Source: Promethearchaeia archaeon (GTDB lineage Archaea > Asgardarchaeota > Lokiarchaeia > Sigyniarchaeales > SOKP01). Taken from it: DNA of 10,175 nucleotides. The notes under the pieces were generated by a model. That model did no database searches. It was not told the DNA's origin and was given only the letters and a program-made list of their open reading frames with translations. This document shows positions 1-6,179 of this stretch, in pieces; within the stretch, counting starts at the first letter, position 1, and every line of letters starts with the position of its first letter. Made by a program: the position numbers and the translations under genes. The stretch lies in contig JAHQWY010000103.1 in assembly GCA_029856445.1 (NCBI GenBank), forward strand, positions 1 to 10,175, written 5' to 3'.

Positions 1-681
1 CATCGATGTAAAATTATATCAATTGATCAAGGGGATGAACCTTATGAATTTCTTAATACTTTTGGATTTAGAAAGAAATCCATTATAATAGATTCTGAAA
101 CTTATGATGCTCCTATTGAGATAGAGAAAGAAAAAATCATATCTGTTTTAGACCAAAAGGCTGAAAAAGTTCAACTTATAGATAAAAGATATCAATATCT
201 TGATAAAAATGAAACTAAAGCACCCTCTTATGAGAATTCGAAGAAAAATGAAAAATCTAGAAATATTTTAGAGAGAATTCTAAAAATTGATGTTCCTAAA
301 CACTTCAAGCGCAAGAATATACTTATAGGTAATAATACGTTATATGGTTTGATTTTAAAAAAGGCAGAAATATTCAATAAGCCTGTAGAGGAAAAAGAGT
401 GGAAAATAATATCATCTCTCCCAAAGGAACCTGTTGAACTTGTAGGTCATAAGCTCCGAATTCATTTTAATGCTGAGATAGGTGAAGTTGAGGCAATTGA
501 AGTTTTGGAAAGCATCCAGCAATCTGAAAAGTCTGAATTAAAAAATGATAGATCTAATTTTAAACAATGGACAGTAAAACAATTAAAACAGTTTTGCCGT
601 GAAAATACTATTAAAATACCATCCGCTTATCGAAAAGCGGATATTGTTCGCTTAGTTATGGAATTTAATGCAATGTATTAA
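1..681 (+). CDS. Gelsolin-like domain protein with C-terminal SAP/Rho-N-like helical domain, 5'-truncated
   Basis: The frame is open from the first base of the window to a TAA at 679-681, giving 226 residues of a longer protein; an ATG at 349 is internal. Residues 3-30 read CKIISIDQGDEPYEFLNTFG followed by a charged turn and a run of Ile. This matches the end of a gelsolin/villin domain: the V-x-QG-x-EP-x-x-F-x-x-x-FG signature (QG at 10-11, EP at 13-14, FG at 21-22) and its last beta strand. A charged linker covers about 42-90. Residues about 95-168 look like a compact alpha/beta region I do not recognise. Residues 189-222, starting QWTVKQLKQFCRENTIKIPS, resemble a SAP, HeH or Rho N-terminal helical domain. 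Gelsolin domains bind actin, and Asgard archaea encode them with their own actins, so an actin-regulatory role is an inference. The domain call rests on about 28 residues; the upstream part of the gene is outside the window. An actin gene is not visible here. Confidence 0.62.
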   Translation, partial: HRCKIISIDQGDEPYEFLNTFGFRKKSIIIDSETYDAPIEIEKEKIISVLDQKAEKVQLIDKRYQYLDKNETKAPSYENSKKNEKSRNILERILKIDVPKHFKRKNILIGNNTLYGLILKKAEIFNKPVEEKEWKIISSLPKEPVELVGHKLRIHFNAEIGEVEAIEVLESIQQSEKSELKNDRSNFKQWTVKQLKQFCRENTIKIPSAYRKADIVRLVMEFNAMY

Positions 682-730
682 TGGAATAATTTTATACAAA
701 TTTTACTTGTTAGGTTCAAAAATAAAAAAA

Positions 731-766
731 AAATCCCCCTAGAAGTAATATTACTAGGAGGGATTT
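731..766 (+). terminator. Strong bulged hairpin downstream of the gelsolin-like gene, candidate terminator
   Basis: The left arm AAATCCCCCTAG (731-742) pairs with CTAGGAGGGATTT (754-766) over 12 base pairs, with a single bulged A at 759. The 11-base loop is part of the perfect palindrome AGTAATATTACT. An A-tract precedes the stem, and a T-rich stretch (tctcttttatt) follows it. It lies 50 bases after the stop codon, so a 3'-end or RNA-stability role for the upstream gene is the simplest reading. Archaeal termination usually depends on the U-tract alone, so the stem could instead be a processing or mobile-element remnant. The pairing is certain; the function is inferred. Confidence 0.5.
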
Positions 767-806
767 CTCTTTTATTAGAAATGGAAAAGAATAAAGACTT
801 GATAAA

Positions 807-819
807 ATCCCTACGGGAT
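807..819 (+). repeat. Short perfect hairpin in the 682-1038 gene-free stretch
   Basis: ATCCC (807-811) and GGGAT (815-819) form a perfect 5-bp stem with a 3-base loop, about 40 bases after the larger hairpin and followed by T-rich DNA (attttttcttgttt, 839-852). The stem repeats the ATCCC/GGGAT core of the larger hairpin, so the two may be related or act together at the 3' end of the upstream transcript. Apart from these two hairpins, an AT-rich element near 881 and a TATA-like box near 993, I see nothing in the 357 bases between the gelsolin-like gene and the next gene. Confidence 0.3.
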
Positions 820-992
820 CAATTTAAACCTTCTATGCATTTTTTCTTGTTTATCTAAATTATTCCCACATTTTTCCCTCTTAAAAATAATTGTTATTAA
901 TATATTAATAGTGAATAATAATCTGCCTTTCGAAATCGTTTAATTTTTAATTTAGTATTTTATTATTATATTAAAAAAAGCATAAAATTCTA

Positions 993-1000
993 AATTTATA
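993..1000 (+). promoter_or_regulatory. Candidate TATA box of the zinc-ribbon gene
   Basis: AATTTATA is an archaeal TATA-like octamer 39 bases before the ATG at 1039. With the usual spacing of about 25 bases, transcription would begin near 1022, just ahead of the ribosome-binding site GGTG (1028-1031). In DNA this AT-rich such matches arise often by chance, so the call depends on its position and not on the motif alone. Confidence 0.3.
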
Positions 1001-1038
1001 GACTTTTATTCGAATAGATATAAGAATGGTGTGATTAT

Positions 1039-1326
1039 ATGACTCATCAAGAAGATGGAGTTCATTGTATTGTTTGTGGAAAAGAGCAATTTAGTCTAGC
1101 ACATGATGAATGGATGCGGAGAGCTTTTCCTTTTGTAGAGCAAGGACAATTGAAAATGTGCGCGGAATGCGGAGCAAAATATTTAGTTTGTCGGAGTTGT
1201 GGAGGTTTGTATTGCCGAATTCATCCAGCTTTAGAGAGTTGGGAACTTCCAGAAAAATGTCCAAAGTGTGGATGGGTAAATGAAAATGTGAAAGCTTGGG
1301 ATGGGACATCAGCTCGCCATTTTTAA
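1039..1326 (+). CDS. Small zinc-ribbon protein with four CxxC pairs, function unknown
   Basis: The 95-residue protein has four CxxC knuckles at 10/13, 41/44, 51/54 and 74/77, plus a C59-x2-H62 pair. The last three CxxC pairs together with C59/H62 give eight ligands in 37 residues, enough for two zinc ions in an interleaved or back-to-back arrangement; the first pair would need a partner or contribute to a third site. CRSCGGLYCRIH followed by CPKCGW is the most family-like part. There is no signal peptide or membrane segment, so it should be cytosolic, and a protein- or nucleic-acid-binding role is likely but not shown. The ATG is supported by GGTG at 1028-1031. It stands alone, with T-tracts behind it, and its codon use resembles the neighbours. 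I do not recognise a named family. Confidence 0.8.
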   Translation: MTHQEDGVHCIVCGKEQFSLAHDEWMRRAFPFVEQGQLKMCAECGAKYLVCRSCGGLYCRIHPALESWELPEKCPKCGWVNENVKAWDGTSARHF

Positions 1327-1348
1327 CATTTCCATCTACAAATGCCAG

Positions 1349-1382
1349 TTTTTATATAATTTTTTTAAAATACCATTTTTTT
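1349..1382 (+). terminator. T-tract 3' end after the zinc-ribbon gene
   Basis: Three runs of five to seven T on the coding strand (1349-1353, 1360-1366, 1376-1382) begin 23 bases after the stop. Archaeal RNA polymerase terminates at such U-tracts without needing a hairpin. They separate the zinc-ribbon gene from the acetyltransferase gene that starts at 1522. Confidence 0.4.
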
Positions 1383-1521
1383 GATAAAAAGCAGTACTAA
1401 TCAATATCTCATCTGTTATTTATTATTCATAAGTTAAGAAAGAAAGTTTTAATTTTAAAGAATCAATATTATTGTATTAGAATTTATTATACAATGATTA
1501 GATAATTAAGGTGGTTAAATT

Positions 1522-1986
1522 TTGCAAATCCGTGTGGAGATCGCCAATCCTGATCAGATAGAGTCCTTACAAGAATTAACTAAACAATTAGTGGAAGGAT
1601 TGGGGCAAGAGTTTGATCCGAAACGTTTTGACTGGGGAATAAGACGTCGTCTTTTTGATCCTCTGCAACGTCATGGAATTCTCATTGCTATTGATGAAGA
1701 TGATAATTCTGTGGTTGGAATGATTATTGCAGAGCTTCGTATAGATCCATTAGGATCATCTGAGGGATATATTAAACAATTCTTCTTAAAGGAAAAATAT
1801 CGAAGTAAAGGTACTGGACATCTTCTATTAGAAAAAGCCTTAGAACATCTAAAGAGAATTAAGGTTGAGAAGGTGAAAGTTAATATTAAAGAAAAAGCAG
1901 TTGAGGCTACAAATTTATATGAGAAGATGAAGTTTAAAAAAGTATATGAGGTCTTAGAGTTGGACCTAACTCGCAACAGTGAATAG
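1522..1986 (+). CDS. GNAT-family N-acetyltransferase (first copy)
   Basis: This 154-residue protein fits a single GNAT (Gcn5-related) domain, which transfers acetyl from acetyl-CoA to an amine. The core strand reads VVGMIIAELRI (64-74), followed by the strand GYIKQFFLKEKY (82-93) and motif A, the pyrophosphate-binding R94-SK-G97-T-G99 with a long helix behind it (HLLLEKALEHL). Motif B is ATNLYEKMKFKKVYE (129-143), a typical N-x-x-x-x-Y-E-K-x-G/K-F variant. The start is TTG, chosen because AAGGTGG (1508-1514) sits seven bases before it and no ATG or GTG precedes the conserved region. The substrate cannot be read from the sequence; it could be a protein N-terminus or lysine, or a small amine. 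It lies 65 bases ahead of rfcS1 on the same strand. A second, distinct GNAT closes the RFC operon. Confidence 0.9.
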   Translation: MQIRVEIANPDQIESLQELTKQLVEGLGQEFDPKRFDWGIRRRLFDPLQRHGILIAIDEDDNSVVGMIIAELRIDPLGSSEGYIKQFFLKEKYRSKGTGHLLLEKALEHLKRIKVEKVKVNIKEKAVEATNLYEKMKFKKVYEVLELDLTRNSE

Positions 1987-2051
1987 AATATCGTTAAAGT
2001 AAGAAAATAAATTTTTTAGCTTTTGAATTTATACTAATTTAAATTGAGAAA

Positions 2052-3023
2052 ATGGGCTTGGAAATTCCTTGGGTGGAAAAGTATCGCCCCCGGTCATTTT
2101 TTGACATTGTAAGTCAAAACCTTGCAATTAGCAATATCAAGGAATTTGTTCGAAATAGCAATATGCCTCATATGATTTTTACAGGACCAGCGGGAACCGG
2201 AAAAACCAGCACTGCTTTAATAATTGTAAATAATTTCCTCAAAGAAGAGGAACTGAGCACCAATCTCTTAGAATTGAATGCATCTGATACTGTTAGAATA
2301 GATTTTGTAAGAGATGTGTTAAAGAATTTTGTAAATCAGAATATTATTAAAAATGGTTCTTTAAAATTCGTTATTTTAGATGAAGCTGATAATATTCCAG
2401 GTCAAGTTCAACAAGCTCTCAGAAGAATTATTGAAAAAGCATCAGTTAATATCAAATTTATTCTATTATGCAATTATATAAATCGAATTATAGATCCAAT
2501 CATCTCCCGATGTGCTGTGTTTAGGTTTGTAAAATTACCTAAGGAAAAGATTATTGAGAGATTAAAATTTATTGTCAAAGAGGAAAAACTGAAGATCCCA
2601 GAGGATAAATCAGAAAAATTTTATGAACATCTGTTTTTCATTTCAGGGGGAGATTTAAGAAAAGCAATTAATACTCTTCAAATGGCCGTTGCTCTTGAAC
2701 TATTAAGTAGTTTAGATTTTAACGAGATTTTGAAGATTTCAGGATTTTTGGATAAAGGAACTATGGATAAATTAATTATAGCTCTCAAGAATAAAGATTT
2801 TATGAAATCAATAGAAATAATAAATTCGATTGAAACATTTGATAGTCGGAATTTTATAAGACAATTAATTAATACTTTATCGGATATTAATATAGACCCT
2901 AATAAGGTGCCCGCTTTAAGATCATATATTGCCGATGTTGATTATCGAATAAGTCAAGGTGCAGACGAAAATATCCAAGTTTCAGCACTTATAGCGGAAA
3001 TTATAGAGAAAATTAAAGAATGA
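2052..3023 (+). CDS. rfcS: Replication factor C small subunit 1, catalytically intact AAA+ clamp-loader ATPase
   Basis: RFC small subunits form most of the archaeal clamp-loader ring, which opens PCNA and places it at primer-template ends using ATP. The 323-residue length is normal. All signature boxes are present: RFC box II IPWVEKYRPRSF (5-16), Walker A GPAGTGKT (45-52), the ELNASD box (74-79), Walker B VILDEAD (107-113), QQALRR (120-125), sensor 1 LLCNY (138-142), the SRC arginine-finger motif (152-154) and sensor 2 GGDLRKAIN (199-207). The C-terminal helical collar follows. The ATG at 2052 directly precedes box II and has no Shine-Dalgarno, so the message may be nearly leaderless; a TATA-like TTTATA lies at 2028-2033. 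It opens a cluster with rfcS2 and rfcL. The call is secure. Confidence 0.97.
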   Translation: MGLEIPWVEKYRPRSFFDIVSQNLAISNIKEFVRNSNMPHMIFTGPAGTGKTSTALIIVNNFLKEEELSTNLLELNASDTVRIDFVRDVLKNFVNQNIIKNGSLKFVILDEADNIPGQVQQALRRIIEKASVNIKFILLCNYINRIIDPIISRCAVFRFVKLPKEKIIERLKFIVKEEKLKIPEDKSEKFYEHLFFISGGDLRKAINTLQMAVALELLSSLDFNEILKISGFLDKGTMDKLIIALKNKDFMKSIEIINSIETFDSRNFIRQLINTLSDINIDPNKVPALRSYIADVDYRISQGADENIQVSALIAEIIEKIKE

Positions 3024-3035
3024 GAAATTAGAATT

Positions 3036-4082
3036 TTGACTGAAGAAATCCCTATTTGGAGAATTAAATATTACCCAAAAAACTTAGATCAAATTTGTGG
3101 TCAAACCGAGATCAAAAAAGCTTTAAAGAATATAATACACCAGAAAAATTTTCCACATTTACTTTTCATTGGCGTTGAAGGTATTGGTAAAACTACTCTT
3201 GCAACCTTATTTTCAAAAGAGTTCTTAGGTACAGAATTTGGAGCAAACTTTAAATTAGTATATGCAAATCTTCCATTGAATGAAGAAGAAAGAAAACAGG
3301 CAAGGTCAGAAGCGTATGTATCTACAAGTAAAGTAGGGAGTATAGCAGGAAGACGAATTACAACACCAGCATTTATCCAAATTAAAGTAAAACCCTTTGC
3401 TCAATTAAAAGTTTTAGGGGCTTCACCCTTTAAAATATTAGTTGTAAAGAATTTTGAAACTTTGGGAAGCAATCAACAAGGTTTTAGAAGATTAATGGAG
3501 ACTTATGGTTCTAATTGTCGAATGATCTTAATTACAACAAAAATTTCAAGTATTATAGATCCAATAGTAAGCAGATGTCAGATATTTTTAATTCATCGTG
3601 TAAAATTAGAGCATTTTGCAAAATTAATGAGTGATATTGCCAATAATGAATCACTTGAATTGTCCGATGAAAGTATTGAAATATTGTATAAAATTTCTGA
3701 AGGTAGAATATTTCAAGCGATAGATCTATTACAATTAAGTAGTGTTTCTGGAAATAAAATCGATAAAAATGTCATATACGAAAATGCTCAAAGATTTCAA
3801 AATGATCTCGTAAGGAATCTTCTATTAATATCATTGAAGGGGGATTTTCCAAAATCTAGAGAATTAGCCCGTAAAATTCTCTCTAATTACAATTATACAA
3901 TTCATGAGTTATTCAAACTTATACTTAATGAGATTAATAAATTACCTTTAAGCAGATACGCGAGAAGTGAGATGATTAATCTAATAGCTGAGGCTGATTT
4001 CAGGGCACTCAATGGGAGAGATAGCGACATTCAAATATCTGCTTTATTATCTAAATTTTGTTTATTTAGTCAATATTTGTAG
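3036..4082 (+). CDS. RFC small-subunit paralog with lost Walker B and sensors, predicted non-hydrolysing clamp-loader subunit
   Basis: This 348-residue protein aligns along its length with RfcS1 but is degenerate at the active site. Walker A GVEGIGKTT (46-54) is intact. The strand that should end in DEAD reads ILVVKNFE (134-141), so the Mg-binding Asp and catalytic Glu are Lys138 and Asn139. The sensor-1 Asn is Thr168 (ILITTK), and the sensor-2 Arg is Phe226 (SEGRIFQAID). The SRC arginine finger is kept (179-181), as is CRMIL (161-165). Box II is eroded to WRIKYYP (8-14). About 28 extra residues (about 81-113, ending RRITTPAF) replace the ELNASD-to-helix segment. It should bind ATP or ADP and donate its arginine finger to a neighbour without hydrolysing ATP itself. 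The start is TTG; there is no earlier start because the rfcS1 TGA is in the same frame 12 bases upstream. Confidence 0.9.
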   Translation: MTEEIPIWRIKYYPKNLDQICGQTEIKKALKNIIHQKNFPHLLFIGVEGIGKTTLATLFSKEFLGTEFGANFKLVYANLPLNEEERKQARSEAYVSTSKVGSIAGRRITTPAFIQIKVKPFAQLKVLGASPFKILVVKNFETLGSNQQGFRRLMETYGSNCRMILITTKISSIIDPIVSRCQIFLIHRVKLEHFAKLMSDIANNESLELSDESIEILYKISEGRIFQAIDLLQLSSVSGNKIDKNVIYENAQRFQNDLVRNLLLISLKGDFPKSRELARKILSNYNYTIHELFKLILNEINKLPLSRYARSEMINLIAEADFRALNGRDSDIQISALLSKFCLFSQYL

Positions 4083-4086
4083 GTGA
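4081..4086 (+). promoter_or_regulatory. Ribosome-binding site that decides the rfcL start
   Basis: AGGTGA overlaps the rfcS2 TAG stop (4080-4082) and matches the archaeal anti-Shine-Dalgarno. It is five bases before the GTG at 4092, a spacing like that of the other genes here. The GTG at 4083 lies inside the site itself and so is an unlikely start. The overlap suggests that rfcL translation is coupled to rfcS2. Confidence 0.7.
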
Positions 4087-4091
4087 AGATA

Positions 4092-5444
4092 GTGTCTAAG
4101 ACCGTTAAAATGCCGTGGGTTGAAAAATATAGACCAAAAAGCCTAAAGGAAATGGCCTTACCTACAGCGCGGGTAAGTGGTCAAAGGGTAAAACTGGATG
4201 AAGAATTAGTCGATTTTATAAAAAGTTTCTTTATCGAAAGAAGGAGAGTCAATAACGAAAATGCAAAGATAAGAGAATATAATAAGATAGTCATAGAAAA
4301 GGAACAAAAAGAATATTTACAAATTGATGTAGAAAAAGCAGCTGTTCTCTTAGAAGGTCCTCCGGGAATCGGAAAAACATCAATTGTATATGCTCTAGCA
4401 AATGATTTAAATATGGAAGTTATAGAAACAAATGCATCTGATACACGAACAAGGGCAACCTTAGAGAAAAAGTTGAAAGAAACTACAAAATCACGAGGTA
4501 TAATGGATTTTATAACTGAATCTAAAGAAAAATTAATTCTTATTGATGAAGTAGATGGTATTTACGGCGTCCAAGATAGAGGAGCCGTTCCGACTATTAT
4601 CGAATTAGTCCAAAATACTCAATTTCCTATTATAATGTGTTCAAACGAATATAAAACGAGTCTTCAAGCATTATACAATAAAATTCGTAGGTTTGAAGTC
4701 CATCCATTACCTAAAAGAGAAGTATTAAGAATTGCTCACAACATTCTAAAAAACGAGAATATAACCCAACTCAAAGAAGAAGATTTAGAATTAATTATTG
4801 AAAGGAATAATGGGGATTTGCGCGGAGTAATAAATGATATTCAAGGAATTAGTCAAGGAAAATTAGAAGGAGATGTAAAAGAATTTATTCTTAGCCTACG
4901 TAGAGATTCTTTAGAGGAAATTTTCACTTTAATAAGAGATTTATTCCATGTCAATTCCTTAAGAGAAGCTCGAAATTTGACAGACAGATCCGATGTTGAT
5001 TATAATTTTCTGTACAAGTGGGTAAATGAAAATCTTCCAACATTCATAAAAACTAATAGAGAACTTGTAAATGCTTATGAAAATCTCTCTTTAGCAGATG
5101 AAATATTTGGTAGAATACGTATTAATCAATATTGGGGTTTATTACCTTATTTTTTTGACCTTTTTGCGGGAGGTGTTGCATTATCTAGAAAAGAGACTCC
5201 TGAAGCGAAAGGCTTTCAAAGAGTTGTTTTTCCAAGATATAGTACAGGGAGTTATTTTTCTGTTACTGGTAGTCAAAAAGATTTAGTTGAGAAATTAAAT
5301 AAGAAATATGAGATTTCACAGATTGATTTCATTCAGAATTTACTCCCTTTCTTGAAAATTTTATGTGGATCTTCAAGAAAACAACTCAAGAACATTAGTG
5401 ATTGGTTGGAATTGGATGCTAAACAAAAAAAATTGTTGAAATGA
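4092..5444 (+). CDS. rfcL: Replication factor C large subunit
   Basis: RfcL completes the archaeal clamp loader and contacts PCNA. With the GTG at 4092 the protein has 450 residues. Motifs are box II MPWVEKYRPKS (7-17), Walker A GPPGIGKT (89-96), ETNASD (112-117), Walker B LILIDEVD (148-155), sensor 1 IMCSNEY and sensor 2 NNGDLRGVINDIQ. As expected for the large subunit, there is no SRC finger. The C-terminal domain includes LADEIFGRIR...YWGLLPY, a conserved RFCL region. Two oddities: about 35-40 extra charged residues lie between box II and Walker A (about 36-80), and the protein ends in DAKQKKLLK with no recognisable PCNA-interacting Q-x-x-L-x-x-F-F tail. An alternative in-frame GTG at 4083 or ATG at 4110 would change only the first few residues. 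The next gene overlaps its stop. Confidence 0.96.
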   Translation: MSKTVKMPWVEKYRPKSLKEMALPTARVSGQRVKLDEELVDFIKSFFIERRRVNNENAKIREYNKIVIEKEQKEYLQIDVEKAAVLLEGPPGIGKTSIVYALANDLNMEVIETNASDTRTRATLEKKLKETTKSRGIMDFITESKEKLILIDEVDGIYGVQDRGAVPTIIELVQNTQFPIIMCSNEYKTSLQALYNKIRRFEVHPLPKREVLRIAHNILKNENITQLKEEDLELIIERNNGDLRGVINDIQGISQGKLEGDVKEFILSLRRDSLEEIFTLIRDLFHVNSLREARNLTDRSDVDYNFLYKWVNENLPTFIKTNRELVNAYENLSLADEIFGRIRINQYWGLLPYFFDLFAGGVALSRKETPEAKGFQRVVFPRYSTGSYFSVTGSQKDLVEKLNKKYEISQIDFIQNLLPFLKILCGSSRKQLKNISDWLELDAKQKKLLK

Positions 5445-5923
5445 AAGTGAAGGGTATTAAGATTGTAGAGGGTACATCAGCAGATAAAGAACAATTAACA
5501 GAGAGCTTTCAACATTTTAATGATAAAAACATAATTAAAAACAGAGCCGATTGTTATCTCTCCCACAATAATACAATTCTAGCTAAAGATGGAAACCGAA
5601 TAATTGGGAAAATATTGTGGTATATAAAAGAGGATCCTAATTTTGGTGTGGTTGAGTTTGAAGAACTTTATGTTTATGATGATTATAGAAAAAAAGGAAT
5701 TGGATCTGAGTTATTAAGAATTTCTATAGAAGCTGTTTGTGACCATTTTAACCAACTTGGAATTAAACCAAGGCGTATTTTTCTTTTTGTTGATGAAAAT
5801 AATCAAAGTGCGAGAAAATTATATGAGAAATTTGGATTTGAGTGTATTGCGAATTTAGGTCATTTATATTCTGAAAATAATAATTATTTATTTTATATAT
5901 TAGATTTGGAAAAAACAAATTAG
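5441..5923 (+). CDS. GNAT-family N-acetyltransferase (second copy), last gene of the RFC operon
   Basis: This is a 160-residue single-domain GNAT enzyme using acetyl-CoA. Visible elements are IIGKILWYIKED (54-65), the strand VEFEELYVYDDY (71-82), motif A R83-KK-G86-I-G88 followed by SELLRISIEAV, and motif B NNQSARKLYEKFGFE (120-134), which is textbook. Its ATG overlaps the rfcL stop as ATGA (5441-5444), so it is almost certainly co-transcribed and translationally coupled with the clamp loader. The acceptor is unknown. Modification of a replication protein is a guess from context only, and a passenger gene is equally possible. It differs from the GNAT at 1522 in most of its sequence, so the pair does not look like a recent duplication. 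Confidence 0.93.
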   Translation: MKVKGIKIVEGTSADKEQLTESFQHFNDKNIIKNRADCYLSHNNTILAKDGNRIIGKILWYIKEDPNFGVVEFEELYVYDDYRKKGIGSELLRISIEAVCDHFNQLGIKPRRIFLFVDENNQSARKLYEKFGFECIANLGHLYSENNNYLFYILDLEKTN

Positions 5924-6118
5924 AATTTAATTTTAATTCTCCAAAAATGGGTAGATTATAACTTTAATAAGAAAGAAGAGTAATAATTTTTGTATAATCT
6001 ATACATGTTAATTCACATTAAAAATAATCTTTATTAATATATTTTGAAATAATCTTTAATATTTTCAATATATAGCTGATTTTAATCGTCTAGATTAGAA
6101 ATCTTTATTACCCGTAAA

Positions 6119-6126
6119 TTTAAATA
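6119..6126 (+). promoter_or_regulatory. Candidate TATA box of the ECF S-component-like gene
   Basis: TTTAAATA is a near-consensus archaeal TATA box 54 bases before the ATG at 6180, which predicts transcription from about 6150 and a leader of about 30 bases. It follows the 196-base AT-rich stretch that separates this gene from the RFC operon, consistent with independent transcription. Confidence 0.4.
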
Positions 6127-6179
6127 GGAATTTCCAATTCTCAAAAAGTAATAATAAGCAAAAAATTTAAGAGTATAAC

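Noticed and set aside
349..681. A separate 110-residue gene starting at the ATG at 349
   Set aside because: The same frame is open all the way to base 1 with a continuous protein-like sequence, so this ATG (in fact TTG-ATT context without a Shine-Dalgarno) is internal to a larger truncated gene.
781..858. A 25-codon reading frame beginning ATGGAAAAG after the hairpin
   Set aside because: It has no ribosome-binding site, contains the second hairpin, is very short, and ends in a T-rich stretch; nothing supports translation.
682..1038. tRNA, rRNA, riboswitch or CRISPR in the longest gene-free stretch
   Set aside because: No cloverleaf arms, GTTCRANY T-loop, regularly spaced repeats or conserved RNA motifs are visible; only two hairpins and AT-rich sequence.
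1091..1309. Antisense reading frames opposite the zinc-ribbon, GNAT, crotonase and pepT genes
   Set aside because: They lie wholly inside well-supported genes on the other strand, show no recognisable domains, and have no start signals; they are shadows of AT-rich coding sequence.
4083..4091. GTG at 4083 as the rfcL start
   Set aside because: This GTG is part of the AGGTGA Shine-Dalgarno itself. The GTG at 4092 is correctly spaced from it and still precedes the conserved PWVEKYRP box.
5098..5286. A 62-codon frame inside rfcL with hydrophobic residues
   Set aside because: It is out of frame within the conserved RfcL C-terminal domain and lacks a ribosome-binding site; the hydrophobicity comes from T-rich codons.
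2052..5923. RFC cluster as a mobile or virus-derived replication module
   Set aside because: No integrase, transposase, terminal repeats or composition shift accompany it, and RfcS1 and RfcL are full-length with canonical archaeal motifs, which fits the chromosomal clamp loader.
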